Below, in pieces: positions 39,077-48,012 of a stretch of DNA of 64,000 nt (position 1 is the first letter of the stretch; the number at the start of each line of letters is the position of its first letter). The DNA is from Pseudomonas fluorescens (GTDB lineage: Bacteria; Pseudomonadota; Gammaproteobacteria; Pseudomonadales; Pseudomonadaceae), in contig NZ_CP012831.1 of NCBI RefSeq assembly GCF_001307275.1, positions 496,001-560,000 of the forward strand, written 5' to 3'. The notes below the pieces were generated by a model. The model was not told the origin of the DNA. It did not search any database and saw nothing but the letters and a program-made list of their open reading frames with translations. The position numbers were made by a program, and so were the translations under genes.

Positions 39077-41527
39077 ATGACCACTCCACAGCCCTGCTAC
39101 CACTGCGCCCTGCCCGTCCCCCCTGGCAGTCGCTTCACCGCCGTTGTCCTCGGTGAAACCCGCGAGCTGTGCTGCCCGGGCTGCCAGGCGGTGGCCGAGG
39201 CCATTGTCGCCGGTGGCCTGGAAAGTTATTACCTGCATCGCAGTGAGGCGTCGGCCAATCCCGAGACCCTGCCCGTCCAGTTGATCGATGAACTGGCGCT
39301 GTACGATCGCCCTGACGTGCAGCAATCGTTCGTGCGCCATGAGGGCGAACTGGCCGAAACCACCCTGTTGATGGAAGGCATCAGTTGCGCCGCCTGCGGC
39401 TGGTTGATCGAAAAACAGCTGCGCAGCCTGCCGGCCGTGGCCGAGGCGCGGTTGAACCTGTCCAATCATCGCCTGCATGTGCGCTGGGCCGATGCGCAGT
39501 TGCCGCTGAGCACGCTGCTCGCCGAGTTGCGCCAGATCGGCTACGTCGCCCACCCGTACCAGGCCGACCAGGCGTGCGAGCAACTCGCCGCACAAAACCG
39601 CCTGGCCCTGCGCCAGTTGGGCGTGGCCGGCCTGTTGTGGTTCCAGGCGATGATGGCGACGATGGCCACTTGGCCGGAATTCAACATCGACCTGAGCCCG
39701 GAGATGCACACCATCCTGCGCTGGGTCGCCTTGTTTCTCACCACGCCCATCGTGTTCTACAGCTGCGCGCCATTCTTCAAAGGCGCCATGCGCGACCTGC
39801 GCACCCGCCACCTGACCATGGACGTTTCCGTGTCCCTGGCCATTGGCAGCGCCTACATTGCCGGGATCTGGACGTCGATCACTGGCGTTGGCGAGTTGTA
39901 CTTCGATGCCGTGGGCATGTTCGCCCTTTTCCTGCTGGCCGGCCGTTACCTGGAGCGCCGGGCCCGGGAGCGCACGGCCGCCGCCACCGCCCAACTGGTC
40001 AATCTGTTACCGGCCTCGTGCCTGCGCCTGGCGGACGATGGCCAGAGCGAACGCATCCTGCTCAGCGAGTTGCGCACCGGCGACCGAGTGTTGGTGCATC
40101 CCGGGGCGGTCCTGCCGGCTGACGGCAGAATCCTCGAGGGGCAGTCCAGCATCGACGAATCCCTGCTGACCGGTGAATACCTGCCACAACCTCGGCAGGA
40201 GGGCGATGCGGTCACCGCGGGCACGCTGAACGTCGAAGGCGCCTTGACCGTCGAGGTGCTGGCCCTCGGGCAAGATACCCGGTTGTCGGCCATCGTTCGC
40301 CTGCTGGAACGGGCCCAGGCCGAGAAACCACGATTGGCGGAGATCGCCGATCGCGCCGCCCAATGGTTCCTGCTGTTCTCCCTGGTCGCGGCGGCGGCCA
40401 TCGGCCTGTTGTGGTGGCAACTGGATGCCTCGCGGGCCTTCTGGATCGTCCTGGCGATGCTGGTCGCCACTTGCCCCTGTGCATTGTCCCTCGCCACGCC
40501 GACCGCCCTCACCGCAGCCACCGGCACCTTGCACAAACTTGGCCTGCTGCTGACGCGCGGCCATGTACTGGAGGGCCTGAACCAGATCGACACGGTCATT
40601 TTCGACAAGACCGGCACCCTCACCGAAGGCCGCCTGGCGTTGCGCGCCATTCGACCACTGGCGGCCCTCGACAGCGATCACTGCCTGGGCTTGGCCGCAG
40701 CCCTGGAAAACCGCTCGGAACACCCCATCGCCCGTGCTTTTGGCCGCGCGCCAATGGCCGCCGAGCAGGTGCAAAGCACCCCGGGGCTGGGACTGGAAGG
40801 CCTCGTGGCCGAACAACGCTTGCGCATCGGCCAGCCCGGTTTTGTCTGCGAACTGAGTGGCGCGGCCATACCGCAGATGCCGGACGAAGCTGGGCAATGG
40901 CTGTTGCTGGGCGATGAGCTCGGGCCGCTGGCCTGGTTCGTCCTCGATGACCGCTTGCGCGCCGACGCCCCGGCCCTGCTGGCGGCCTGCAAGGCACGGG
41001 GCTGGCGTACGCTGCTGCTGTCAGGCGACAGTTCGCCGATGGTTGCCAGCGTCGCCGCCGAACTGGGCATCGACGAGGCCCGGGGCGGCCTGCGCCCGGA
41101 CGACAAACTGGCGGTGTTGCAGCAATTGCACCAACAGGGCCGCAAGGTGCTGATGCTCGGCGATGGCGTGAACGACGTGCCCGTGCTGGCGGCGGCGGAC
41201 ATCAGTGTCGCCATGGGCTCGGCCACCGACCTGGCCAAGACCAGCGCCGACGCCGTGCTGCTGTCCAACCGCCTCGACGCCCTGATCCACGCCTTCGACC
41301 TGGCTCGACGCACTCGCCGGGTGATCGTCGAGAACCTGGTGTGGGCAGGGCTGTACAATGGCCTCATGTTGCCGTTCGCCGCCCTCGGCTGGATTACACC
41401 GGTGTGGGCCGCGGTCGGCATGTCCATCAGTTCGTTGACCGTGGTGTTGAATGCCCTGAGGCTGACGCGTCAGCCCAAGGCGCAGGTTTTCACCGCCACG
41501 CCCGATACCCGCCCGCTGCCGGCCTGA
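39077..41527 (+). CDS. ccoI: CcoI, copper-transporting P1B-type ATPase for cbb3 assembly (FixI)
   Basis: An 816-residue copper exporter that delivers copper to the periplasm for oxidase assembly. The N-terminus carries CYHC and a CCPGC cluster, then a heavy-metal-associated domain with GISCAACGW near residue 104. About eight membrane helices follow. The ion-binding motif is TCPCALSLATPTAL near residue 466, the phosphorylation site DKTGTLTEG near 510, and the hinge GDGVND near 695. Fits FixI rather than CopA because of the N-terminal Cys pattern and the neighbours. Confidence 0.95.
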   Translation: MTTPQPCYHCALPVPPGSRFTAVVLGETRELCCPGCQAVAEAIVAGGLESYYLHRSEASANPETLPVQLIDELALYDRPDVQQSFVRHEGELAETTLLMEGISCAACGWLIEKQLRSLPAVAEARLNLSNHRLHVRWADAQLPLSTLLAELRQIGYVAHPYQADQACEQLAAQNRLALRQLGVAGLLWFQAMMATMATWPEFNIDLSPEMHTILRWVALFLTTPIVFYSCAPFFKGAMRDLRTRHLTMDVSVSLAIGSAYIAGIWTSITGVGELYFDAVGMFALFLLAGRYLERRARERTAAATAQLVNLLPASCLRLADDGQSERILLSELRTGDRVLVHPGAVLPADGRILEGQSSIDESLLTGEYLPQPRQEGDAVTAGTLNVEGALTVEVLALGQDTRLSAIVRLLERAQAEKPRLAEIADRAAQWFLLFSLVAAAAIGLLWWQLDASRAFWIVLAMLVATCPCALSLATPTALTAATGTLHKLGLLLTRGHVLEGLNQIDTVIFDKTGTLTEGRLALRAIRPLAALDSDHCLGLAAALENRSEHPIARAFGRAPMAAEQVQSTPGLGLEGLVAEQRLRIGQPGFVCELSGAAIPQMPDEAGQWLLLGDELGPLAWFVLDDRLRADAPALLAACKARGWRTLLLSGDSSPMVASVAAELGIDEARGGLRPDDKLAVLQQLHQQGRKVLMLGDGVNDVPVLAAADISVAMGSATDLAKTSADAVLLSNRLDALIHAFDLARRTRRVIVENLVWAGLYNGLMLPFAALGWITPVWAAVGMSISSLTVVLNALRLTRQPKAQVFTATPDTRPLPA

Positions 41528-41551
41528 GCCGCGCGGGCATGGAGTTCCGAC

Positions 41552-41770
41552 ATGCCAGCTCTTTACGTGATGATCCCGGCCGCGCTGCTGATCGTGGCCA
41601 TCGCCGTGTACATTTTCTTCTGGGCCGTGGACAGCGGACAGTACGACGACCTCGACGGTCCGGCCCATAGCATCCTGTTCGACGATCAGGACCCGAACCA
41701 CAAGGCGGCGGTGGACGAAGCCAGTGGCGAAGTCCGCAAGGCGGACGACAAGGCCCCACCCCATGCTTGA
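41552..41770 (+). CDS. ccoS: CcoS, cbb3 oxidase assembly protein
   Basis: A 72-residue protein with one N-terminal helix (ALYVMIPAALLIVAIAVYIF), then FWAVDSGQYDDLDGPAHSIL, the CcoS family signature. It is needed for cofactor insertion into the oxidase. It starts 24 bp after ccoI and overlaps the next gene by 8 bp. Confidence 0.93.
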   Translation: MPALYVMIPAALLIVAIAVYIFFWAVDSGQYDDLDGPAHSILFDDQDPNHKAAVDEASGEVRKADDKAPPHA

Positions 41771-42446
41771 CCTGGCGCCACTGCTGGTTTCGGCCGTTAT
41801 CCTTGGCCTGCTGGGCGGCGGTCATTGCCTGGGCATGTGCGGCGGCCTGATGGGCGCCCTGACCCTGGCGATTCCCAAGGACCAGCGCAGCCGCCGCTTT
41901 CGGTTGCTGCTGGCGTACAACCTGGGGCGAATCCTGAGCTATGCCACCGCCGGGCTGCTGATCGGCCTGGCCGGTTGGGCCGTGTCCAACAGTCCAGCAG
42001 CGATGATCATGCGGGTGCTGGCCGGCTTGCTGTTGATTGCCATGGGCCTGTACCTGGCGGGTTGGTGGAGCGGCCTGACCCGCATCGAAAGCGTGGGGCG
42101 TGGCTTGTGGCGGCACATCCAACCCGTCGCCAACCGCTTGCTGCCGGTGTCGAGCCTGCCCCGGGCCTTGCTGCTCGGTGCCCTATGGGGCTGGCTGCCG
42201 TGCGGGCTGGTCTACAGCACCCTGCTATGGTCCGCCAGCCAGGGCAATGCCCTGGACAGCGCCCTGCTGATGCTCGCCTTCGGCCTGGGTACCTGGCCGG
42301 TGCTGCTCGCCACTGGCCTGGCCGCCGAGCGCATCACCGCCCTGCTGCGCAAACGCAGCGTGCGCATGGCCGGCGGGCTGTTGGTGATTGTTTTCGGGAT
42401 CTGGACACTGCCGGGGCCGCATCAGCATTGGCTCATGGGCCACTGA
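41763..42446 (+). CDS. TauE/DsbD-like membrane protein of the cco cluster
   Basis: A 227-residue membrane protein with about six helices. The family-typical motif GGGHCLGMCGGLMG lies near residue 19, with two Cys in a membrane helix, as in the DsbD_2 or cytochrome biogenesis group often labelled sulfite exporter TauE/SafE. A second repeat is LLGALWGWLPCGLVYSTLLW near residue 138. It overlaps ccoS by 8 bp. Similar genes follow ccoS in other proteobacteria, so a role in copper or thiol handling for cbb3 assembly is likely but unproven. Confidence 0.82.
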   Translation: MLDLAPLLVSAVILGLLGGGHCLGMCGGLMGALTLAIPKDQRSRRFRLLLAYNLGRILSYATAGLLIGLAGWAVSNSPAAMIMRVLAGLLLIAMGLYLAGWWSGLTRIESVGRGLWRHIQPVANRLLPVSSLPRALLLGALWGWLPCGLVYSTLLWSASQGNALDSALLMLAFGLGTWPVLLATGLAAERITALLRKRSVRMAGGLLVIVFGIWTLPGPHQHWLMGH

Positions 42447-42448
42447 AT

Positions 42449-42539
42449 GTGGGAGCCGAGCTTGCTCGCGATGGCGGTGGTTCAGCTGACATCCGTGCTG
42501 GATGTGCCGCCGTTATCGCGAGCAAGCTCGGCTCCCACA
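42449..42539. repeat. REPIN with compensating extra base in both arms
   Basis: Left arm TGTGGGAGCCGAGCTTGCTC and right arm GCAAGCTCGGCTCCCACA. Both arms carry the same extra base relative to the family, so pairing is kept. Confidence 0.95.
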
Positions 42540-42592
42540 GGTCATGTATCGTCTTCAAAGGCCTTGCACACCCTTTCTGCGCAGCGAGCTCG

Positions 42593-42606
42593 TTGACACA
42601 AATCAA
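42593..42606 (+). promoter_or_regulatory. Anr box upstream of hemN
   Basis: TTGAC-ACAA-ATCAA is a very good Anr/FNR site. TAGACT at 42629-42634 lies exactly where a -10 element should be if the box is centred at -41.5, the class II activator layout. The hemN ATG is 62 bp downstream. Confidence 0.88.
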
Positions 42607-42667
42607 GACCACCCCGCGCCTCCCCCCCTAGACTCGCCCCATGCCAGCCTACCCGGGGAACACCCGC

Positions 42668-44050
42668 ATGCTCGACGCCATCCGTTGGGACTCAGACCTG
42701 ATCCGCCACTACGACCTGGCGGGACCACGCTACACCTCGTACCCGACTGCGGCGCAGTTCGGCGGCCAGGTGGGCACCTTCGACCTGCTCCATGCCCTGC
42801 GTGACAGCCGCAAGGCCCGGCGGCCACTGTCGGTGTATGTGCACGTGCCGTTCTGCGCGAACATCTGCTACTACTGCGCCTGCAACAAGGTCATCACCAA
42901 GGACCGTGGCCGCGCCCACGCCTATCTGCAACGCCTGGAACAGGAGATCCAGTTGATCGGCTGCCACCTGGACCCTACCCAGCCCGTGGAACAGCTGCAC
43001 TTTGGCGGCGGCACCCCGACGTTCCTCAGCCACGACGAGCTGCGCCAACTGATGGCCACGCTGCGCAAGCACCTCAACCTGCTGGACGACGATTCCGGCG
43101 ACTACGGCATCGAGATCGATCCCCGGGAGGCCGACTGGTCGACCATGGGGCTGTTGCGTGAACTGGGGTTCAATCGGGTCAGCATCGGCCTGCAAGACCT
43201 TGACCCGGCGGTGCAGCGTGCCGTCAATCGCCCGCAAAGCCTGGAAGAAACCCGCGCGGTGGTCGAGGCTGCCCGAACCTTGCAGTTCCGCTCGATCAAC
43301 ATTGACCTGATCTACGGCCTGCCCAAGCAGACCCCGGACAACTTCGCCCGCACTGTCGAGGAAGTCATCCACCTGCAACCGGACCGGCTCTCGGTGTTCA
43401 ATTACGCCCACCTGCCGGAACGCTTCATGCCCCAGCGGCGCATCAACAGCCAGGACTTGCCGAACCCGGAACAGAAACTGGCGATGCTGCAGGGCACCAT
43501 CGAACAACTGACCGCCGCCGGCTACCGCTACGTCGGCATGGACCACTTCGCCCTGCCCGACGACGAGCTGGCCATCGCCCAGGAAGAGGCCACGTTGCAG
43601 CGCAACTTCCAGGGCTACACCACCCATGGCCATTGCGACCTGATCGGCCTCGGCGTGTCGGCCATCAGCCAGATCGGCGACCTGTACTGCCAGAACAGCA
43701 GCGACCTGAACCATTACCAGAACACCCTCGCCGACGGGCAACTGGCAACCAGTCGCGGCTGGGTATGCAACGCCGACGACCGGCTGCGGCGTGCGGTGAT
43801 CCAGCAATTGATTTGTCATTTCAACCTGGTCTTCGCCGAGATCGAGCAAACCTTCAATATCGATTTTGGCGGATATTTTGCGCCGCTATGGCCGCAATTG
43901 CAGGCCATGGCCAAGGACGGCCTGATCGAACTCGACGACACGCACATCAAAGTCCTGCCCGCCGGGCGCCTGCTGGTGCGATCCGTGTGCATGGTCTTCG
44001 ATGCCTATCTGGAGCAGCACAACCGGCAGCGCTTCTCCCGAGTTATCTGA
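42668..44050 (+). CDS. hemN: Oxygen-independent coproporphyrinogen III oxidase
   Basis: A 460-residue radical SAM enzyme that makes protoporphyrinogen IX from coproporphyrinogen III without oxygen. The [4Fe-4S] motif [12 protein letters not shown] (CX3CX2CXC) lies near residue 63. Family-typical stretches are [10 protein letters not shown] at residue 21 and [13 protein letters not shown] near residue 112. The ATG at 42668 has CGGGGA upstream; the ATG nine codons earlier is less likely. It supplies heme for cbb3 oxidases under low oxygen. An Anr box lies upstream. Confidence 0.95.
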   Translation: MLDAIRWDSDLIRHYDLAGPRYTSYPTAAQFGGQVGTFDLLHALRDSRKARRPLSVYVHVPFCANICYYCACNKVITKDRGRAHAYLQRLEQEIQLIGCHLDPTQPVEQLHFGGGTPTFLSHDELRQLMATLRKHLNLLDDDSGDYGIEIDPREADWSTMGLLRELGFNRVSIGLQDLDPAVQRAVNRPQSLEETRAVVEAARTLQFRSINIDLIYGLPKQTPDNFARTVEEVIHLQPDRLSVFNYAHLPERFMPQRRINSQDLPNPEQKLAMLQGTIEQLTAAGYRYVGMDHFALPDDELAIAQEEATLQRNFQGYTTHGHCDLIGLGVSAISQIGDLYCQNSSDLNHYQNTLADGQLATSRGWVCNADDRLRRAVIQQLICHFNLVFAEIEQTFNIDFGGYFAPLWPQLQAMAKDGLIELDDTHIKVLPAGRLLVRSVCMVFDAYLEQHNRQRFSRVI

Positions 44051-44144
44051 GCGCGACAATTTGACGACGAAACCGCACTGGCCGGAGTGCCTACGCTGGG
44101 GTACCCTTACGGCCTATGTGTGTTTTCCCACAAGGATTGAAGAA

Positions 44145-44879
44145 ATGTCCGAGCCAGTCAAACTGCGCGCCCACAACCAGGCCCACTGCAAGGATTGCAG
44201 CCTGGCCCCGCTGTGCCTGCCACTTTCATTGAATCTGGAGGACATGGAGGCGTTGGACGAAATCGTTAAACGGGGCCGCCCGTTGAAAAAAGGTGAATTC
44301 CTGTTTCGCCAGGGTGACACCTTCGATTCCGTCTACGCGGTGCGCTCGGGCGCCTTGAAAACCTTTAACTTGAGCGATGGCGGCGAAGAGCAGCTCACCG
44401 GTTTCCACCTGCCCAGCGAACTGGTGGGCCTGTCCGGCATGGACACCGAGACCCATCCGGTCTCGGCCCAGGCGCTGGAAACCACCTCAGTGTGCGAAAT
44501 TCCCTTCGACCGCCTGGACGAGCTGGCCCTACAGTTGCCGCAACTGCGTCGCCAGTTGATGCGGGTCATGAGCCGGGAAATCCGTGACGATCAGCAGATG
44601 ATGCTACTGCTCTCGAAAAAAACCGCCGACGAGCGCATCGCCACCTTCCTGGTCAACCTCTCGGCACGCTTCCGCGCCCGCGGGTTCTCGGCCAACCAGT
44701 TCCGCCTGAGCATGTCGCGCAACGAAATCGGCAATTACCTGGGCCTGGCGGTGGAAACCGTGTCCCGGGTGTTCACCCGTTTCCAGCAGAACGAATTGAT
44801 TGCCGCCGAAGGCAAGGAAATTCACATCCTCGACCCGATCCAGCTCTGCGCCCTGGCCGGCGGCTCGATCGACGGCTGA
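44145..44879 (+). CDS. anr: Anr, oxygen-sensing FNR-type transcription activator
   Basis: A 244-residue CRP/FNR regulator. N-terminal cluster cysteines are in [15 protein letters not shown] (residues 20, 23, 29), with a fourth in [10 protein letters not shown] near residue 113; these bind an oxygen-labile [4Fe-4S] cluster. The cNMP-like sensor domain spans about 40-160. The C-terminal helix-turn-helix has [17 protein letters not shown], with the Glu, Ser and Arg that read FNR-type boxes. It lies directly downstream of hemN and should control the boxes before cco operon B, ccoG and hemN. Confidence 0.96.
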   Translation: MSEPVKLRAHNQAHCKDCSLAPLCLPLSLNLEDMEALDEIVKRGRPLKKGEFLFRQGDTFDSVYAVRSGALKTFNLSDGGEEQLTGFHLPSELVGLSGMDTETHPVSAQALETTSVCEIPFDRLDELALQLPQLRRQLMRVMSREIRDDQQMMLLLSKKTADERIATFLVNLSARFRARGFSANQFRLSMSRNEIGNYLGLAVETVSRVFTRFQQNELIAAEGKEIHILDPIQLCALAGGSIDG

Positions 44880-44915
44880 TGGACGAGCGCGGCTGAGGGA
44901 TTTGCCCCGCCGCGC

Positions 44916-44921
44916 TATACT
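44916..44921 (+). promoter_or_regulatory. Possible -10 element before apt
   Basis: TATACT within CTATACT, 35 bp before the apt ATG. No clear -35 is seen, and CTATACT resembles the stationary-phase sigma form. Confidence 0.4.
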
Positions 44922-44955
44922 GCCGCGTTTGCAGCCCTGCCAGGACACCTCCACG

Positions 44956-45504
44956 ATGGTCTTTGACTCCTTCGACATCAAATCCCTGATCCGCCCCGTG
45001 ATCGATTTCCCCAAGCCCGGCGTGATCTTTCGCGACATTACCCCACTGTTCCAATCCCCGACCGCCCTGCGCCTGGTCATGGACAGTTTCGCCCACCGCT
45101 ATGTCGAGGCCGAGTTCACTCACATTGGCGCGATGGATGCACGCGGTTTCCTGATCGGTTCGATCCTGGCCTATCAGCTGAACAAACCGCTGGTCTTGTT
45201 CCGCAAGCAAGGCAAGCTGCCGGCCGACGTACTGGCCGAGGGGTACCAGACCGAATACGGCGAAGCCTTCCTTGAAGTGCATGCCGACAGCCTGTGCGAG
45301 GGGGATTCGGTGGTGATGTTCGATGACCTGATCGCCACTGGTGGCACGCTGATCGCCGCCGCCAACCTGATCCGCCGCATGGGCGCCAAGGTCCACGAGG
45401 CCGCAGCGATCATTGACTTGCCGGAACTGCTCGGCTCCCAGCGCCTGGAAGACATGGGGATCCCGACGTTCTGCCTGACGCAGTTCTCCCTCAGCGAAAA
45501 ATAG
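44956..45504 (+). CDS. apt: Adenine phosphoribosyltransferase
   Basis: A 182-residue purine salvage enzyme that joins adenine and PRPP to give AMP. The PRPP-binding motif is [14 protein letters not shown] near residue 120. Early motifs are [16 protein letters not shown] (about 15) and [13 protein letters not shown] (about 55). The ATG at 44956 has an AGGA upstream and gives the family length. Confidence 0.96.
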   Translation: MVFDSFDIKSLIRPVIDFPKPGVIFRDITPLFQSPTALRLVMDSFAHRYVEAEFTHIGAMDARGFLIGSILAYQLNKPLVLFRKQGKLPADVLAEGYQTEYGEAFLEVHADSLCEGDSVVMFDDLIATGGTLIAAANLIRRMGAKVHEAAAIIDLPELLGSQRLEDMGIPTFCLTQFSLSEK

Positions 45505-45525
45505 TTGCCAGGCAACCATCGAACC

Positions 45526-45614
45526 TGTGGGAGCGAGCTTGCTCGCGATGGCGGTTTATCAGTCGCATGGATGTTGACTGATCCACCGCTATCGCGAGCA
45601 AGCTCGCTCCCACA
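45526..45614. repeat. REPIN (GAGCGAGCTTGCTCGCGA family)
   Basis: Perfectly complementary arms between the convergent apt and recR genes. Confidence 0.95.
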
Positions 45615-45630
45615 GGGTATGGGGTAGCGG

Positions 45631-46233
45631 TTACAACGCGATCGGCTTACGGCCCGCAAACGAATGCGCCAGCGTTCCACCATCCACCAACTCAAGCTCC
45701 CCTCCCAGTGGCACGCCGTGGGCGATGCGGGAGGCGACCAGGCCTTTGTTGTTCAGCAGTTGGGCGATGTAATGGGCGGTGGCTTCGCCTTCGACCGTCG
45801 GGTTGGTGGCGAGGATGACTTCCGTGAACGTGCCCGCCTCTTCGATCCGCGCGATCAACTGTGGAATGCCGATGGCTTCCGGCCCCAAGCCGTCGAGCGG
45901 GGACAAATGGCCCTTGAGCACGAAATAACGGCCACGAAAACCGGTCTGCTCCACCGCATACACATCCATCGGCCCCTCCACGACGCAAAGCAAGGTGTCG
46001 TCCCGACGCGGGTCGGCGCATTGCGGGCAGAGGTCGTCTTCGGTGAGGGTGCGGCATAAACGGCAATGCCCTACACCTTCCATGGCCTGGCTCAGGGCCT
46101 GGGCCAGGCGTGAACCGCCGCTGCGATCACGCTCGAGCAATTGCAACGCCATGCGCTGGGCAGTTTTCTGACCCACACCCGGCAACGTTCGCAGGGCATC
46201 GATCAGTTGGCGAATCAAAGGGCTGAAGCTCAT
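45631..46233 (-). CDS. recR: RecR, recombination mediator protein
   Basis: A 200-residue RecR that acts with RecF and RecO to load RecA at gaps. A helix-hairpin-helix region ([17 protein letters not shown]) lies near residue 17, the zinc finger CRLC...CPQC near 58-73, and the Toprim domain ([15 protein letters not shown]) near 83. ATG at 46233 gives [10 protein letters not shown], the usual start; an ATG six codons earlier is possible. It is usually beside ybaB and dnaX; here an oxidoreductase gene lies between. Confidence 0.93.
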   Translation of the reverse strand: MSFSPLIRQLIDALRTLPGVGQKTAQRMALQLLERDRSGGSRLAQALSQAMEGVGHCRLCRTLTEDDLCPQCADPRRDDTLLCVVEGPMDVYAVEQTGFRGRYFVLKGHLSPLDGLGPEAIGIPQLIARIEEAGTFTEVILATNPTVEGEATAHYIAQLLNNKGLVASRIAHGVPLGGELELVDGGTLAHSFAGRKPIAL

Positions 46234-46299
46234 GGAGGAAATGTCCGACATAACAACGAGACGCGGTTTATACCCGCGCCTCCGGTTAGCGTCAAATAC

Positions 46300-47334
46300 T
46301 CAATCCTGCGCGACCCGCACCACCAACTTGCCGAAGTTGCGCCCTTCCAGCAGGCCGATAAACGCCTGTGGCGCATTTTCCAAGCCATCGACCACGTCCT
46401 CACGGAACTTGACCTTGCCATCGCGCACCCAAGGGGCCATGGCACTGATGAACTCCGGCTGACGGTCACCGTAGTCGTCGAACACAATAAACCCCTGGAT
46501 TCGCACGCGTTTGGTCAGCAAGGTGCGCTGCAGTTGCGGCAAGCGATCCGGGCCGCTCGGTGCTTGATGATCGTTGTAGGAGGCGATCAGGCCGCAGAGC
46601 GGGATCCTCGCCTTGGCGTTGAGCAACGGCACGACGGCATCGAAGACCTTGCCGCCGACGTTTTCGTAATAGATATCGATGCCCTTGTCACAGGCCCGCG
46701 CCAGTTCCTCGGCAAAATTGGCGCTCCTGTGATCGACACAGGCATCAAAGCCCAGCTCATCGACCACGTACTTGCATTTCTCGCTGCCGCCCGCGACCCC
46801 GACGACACGCAGGCCCTTGATCTTCGCCACCTGGCCGACCACCGAGCCCACGGCACCCGAGGCGGCCGCGACCACCAAGGTTTCCCCGGCCTTGGGCTGG
46901 CCAATGTCCATCAGCCCCATGTAAGCGGTCATGCCCGGCATGCCCAGTACCCCCAAGGCCATCGACGGGCTGGGCAGCCCGGAGGGGATGGGCATCACGT
47001 TGCGCCCATCGCTGATGCTGTGGCTCTGCCAACCCGTGGCGCCCACCACCAGATCACCCTCCTGGAATTTCGGGTGCATCGATCGCTCCACGCGGCTGAC
47101 AGCGCCGCCGGTCATCACCTCGTCGATTTCCACCGGCGCGGCGTAGGAAGGTGCATCGCTCATGCGCCCACGCATGTAGGGGTCCAGGGACAGAAACAGC
47201 GTCTTGAGCAGGATCTGCCCCTGTGCCAGGTCCGACAGGGTCACCTGCTCCAGGCGGAAATTCTCCGGGGTCGGGGCGCCGTGGGGGCGAGAGGCCAGGA
47301 CGATGCGCTGGCTGGTGGTCGATGCTTGTGACAT
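46300..47334 (-). CDS. NADP-dependent MDR-family oxidoreductase (CurA/PTGR-like)
   Basis: A 344-residue medium-chain reductase without the zinc-binding residues of alcohol dehydrogenases. The family signature LSLDPYMRGRMSD lies near residue 47, and the NADP motif AASGAVGSVVGQVAKIKG near residue 156 with SEKCKY for the phosphate. A TIYYENVGG-like stretch (DIYYENVGGKVFDA) lies near 220. Such enzymes reduce double bonds of enones such as curcumin or prostaglandin derivatives; the substrate here is unknown. AAGGAGA precedes the ATG at 47334. It may be cotranscribed with recR, 66 bp downstream. Confidence 0.88.
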   Translation of the reverse strand: MSQASTTSQRIVLASRPHGAPTPENFRLEQVTLSDLAQGQILLKTLFLSLDPYMRGRMSDAPSYAAPVEIDEVMTGGAVSRVERSMHPKFQEGDLVVGATGWQSHSISDGRNVMPIPSGLPSPSMALGVLGMPGMTAYMGLMDIGQPKAGETLVVAAASGAVGSVVGQVAKIKGLRVVGVAGGSEKCKYVVDELGFDACVDHRSANFAEELARACDKGIDIYYENVGGKVFDAVVPLLNAKARIPLCGLIASYNDHQAPSGPDRLPQLQRTLLTKRVRIQGFIVFDDYGDRQPEFISAMAPWVRDGKVKFREDVVDGLENAPQAFIGLLEGRNFGKLVVRVAQD

Positions 47335-47422
47335 GGAAGCGTCTCCTTGATCGTTGAGTGGCACGTATAGGGAGCAGACCCTTGCCGAGGGGGCAGCGTT
47401 CGATGTTTGTTCAGCGGGCACT

Positions 47423-47511
47423 TGTGGGAGCAAGGCTTGCCCGCGATACAGACACCTCGGTGTGTCGGAGCGGCGCGCCATCGTTCATCGCGGGCAAGCC
47501 TTGCTCCCACA
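47423..47511. repeat. REPIN (GGAGCAAGGCTTGCCCGCGA variant)
   Basis: Arms TGTGGGAGCAAGGCTTGCCC and its reverse complement. The interior retains ACACCTCGGT and CATCGTTCATCGCG, as in the copies at 17888 and 21123. Confidence 0.95.
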
Positions 47512-47548
47512 GGTATGATTTCTACCACCGCTCGCGCCTATGGCAGAA

Positions 47549-47579
47549 ACAAAAATGCCAGGCGCGATGCCTGGCATTG
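47549..47579 (-). terminator. Terminator of dnaX-ybaB
   Basis: On the minus strand AATGCCAGGC-ATCGC-GCCTGGCATTTTTG has a 10-bp stem with a T-run. It lies 31 bp after the ybaB stop. Confidence 0.88.
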
Positions 47580-47609
47580 TGTGTAGCCCATCCCGACCGG
47601 GATGGCGAA

Positions 47610-47948
47610 TCAGAACGGCAATTTCATGCCCGGTGGCAGTTGCATGCCAGCGGTCATGCCGGACATCTTGTCCTGGCTGTTGGCTTCGATCTTGCGCACC
47701 GCGTCATTGACGGCGGCGGCGAACAGGGCTTCGAGCATTTCCTTGTCATCTTCGCTCAGGCCTTCGACCACGCTTGGGTCGATGCTGACACGCTTGATGT
47801 CGTGACGACCGGTCATGACCACGGTCACCATGTCGCCACCGGATTTGCCGGTGACTTCGGCGTTGGCCAGTTCTTCCTGCATCTTGGCCATTTTTTCCTG
47901 CATCTGCTGCGCCTGCTTCATCAGGCCGGCCATGCCACCTTTCATCAT
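47610..47948 (-). CDS. ybaB: YbaB/EbfC nucleoid-associated protein
   Basis: A 112-residue DNA-binding protein with the family opening [20 protein letters not shown] and the core [20 protein letters not shown]. The C-terminus is rich in Gly, Met and Pro ([18 protein letters not shown]). It forms dimers on DNA. GAGGTGA lies 7 bases before the ATG at 47948. It follows dnaX by 64 bp in the same direction. Confidence 0.95.
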   Translation of the reverse strand: MMKGGMAGLMKQAQQMQEKMAKMQEELANAEVTGKSGGDMVTVVMTGRHDIKRVSIDPSVVEGLSEDDKEMLEALFAAAVNDAVRKIEANSQDKMSGMTAGMQLPPGMKLPF

Positions 47949-48012
47949 GGGAATCACCTCGAAAGTACTTGGATAAACAACACGCCCGGCCCGTTCGGCC
48001 TGGCGCCTTCAG

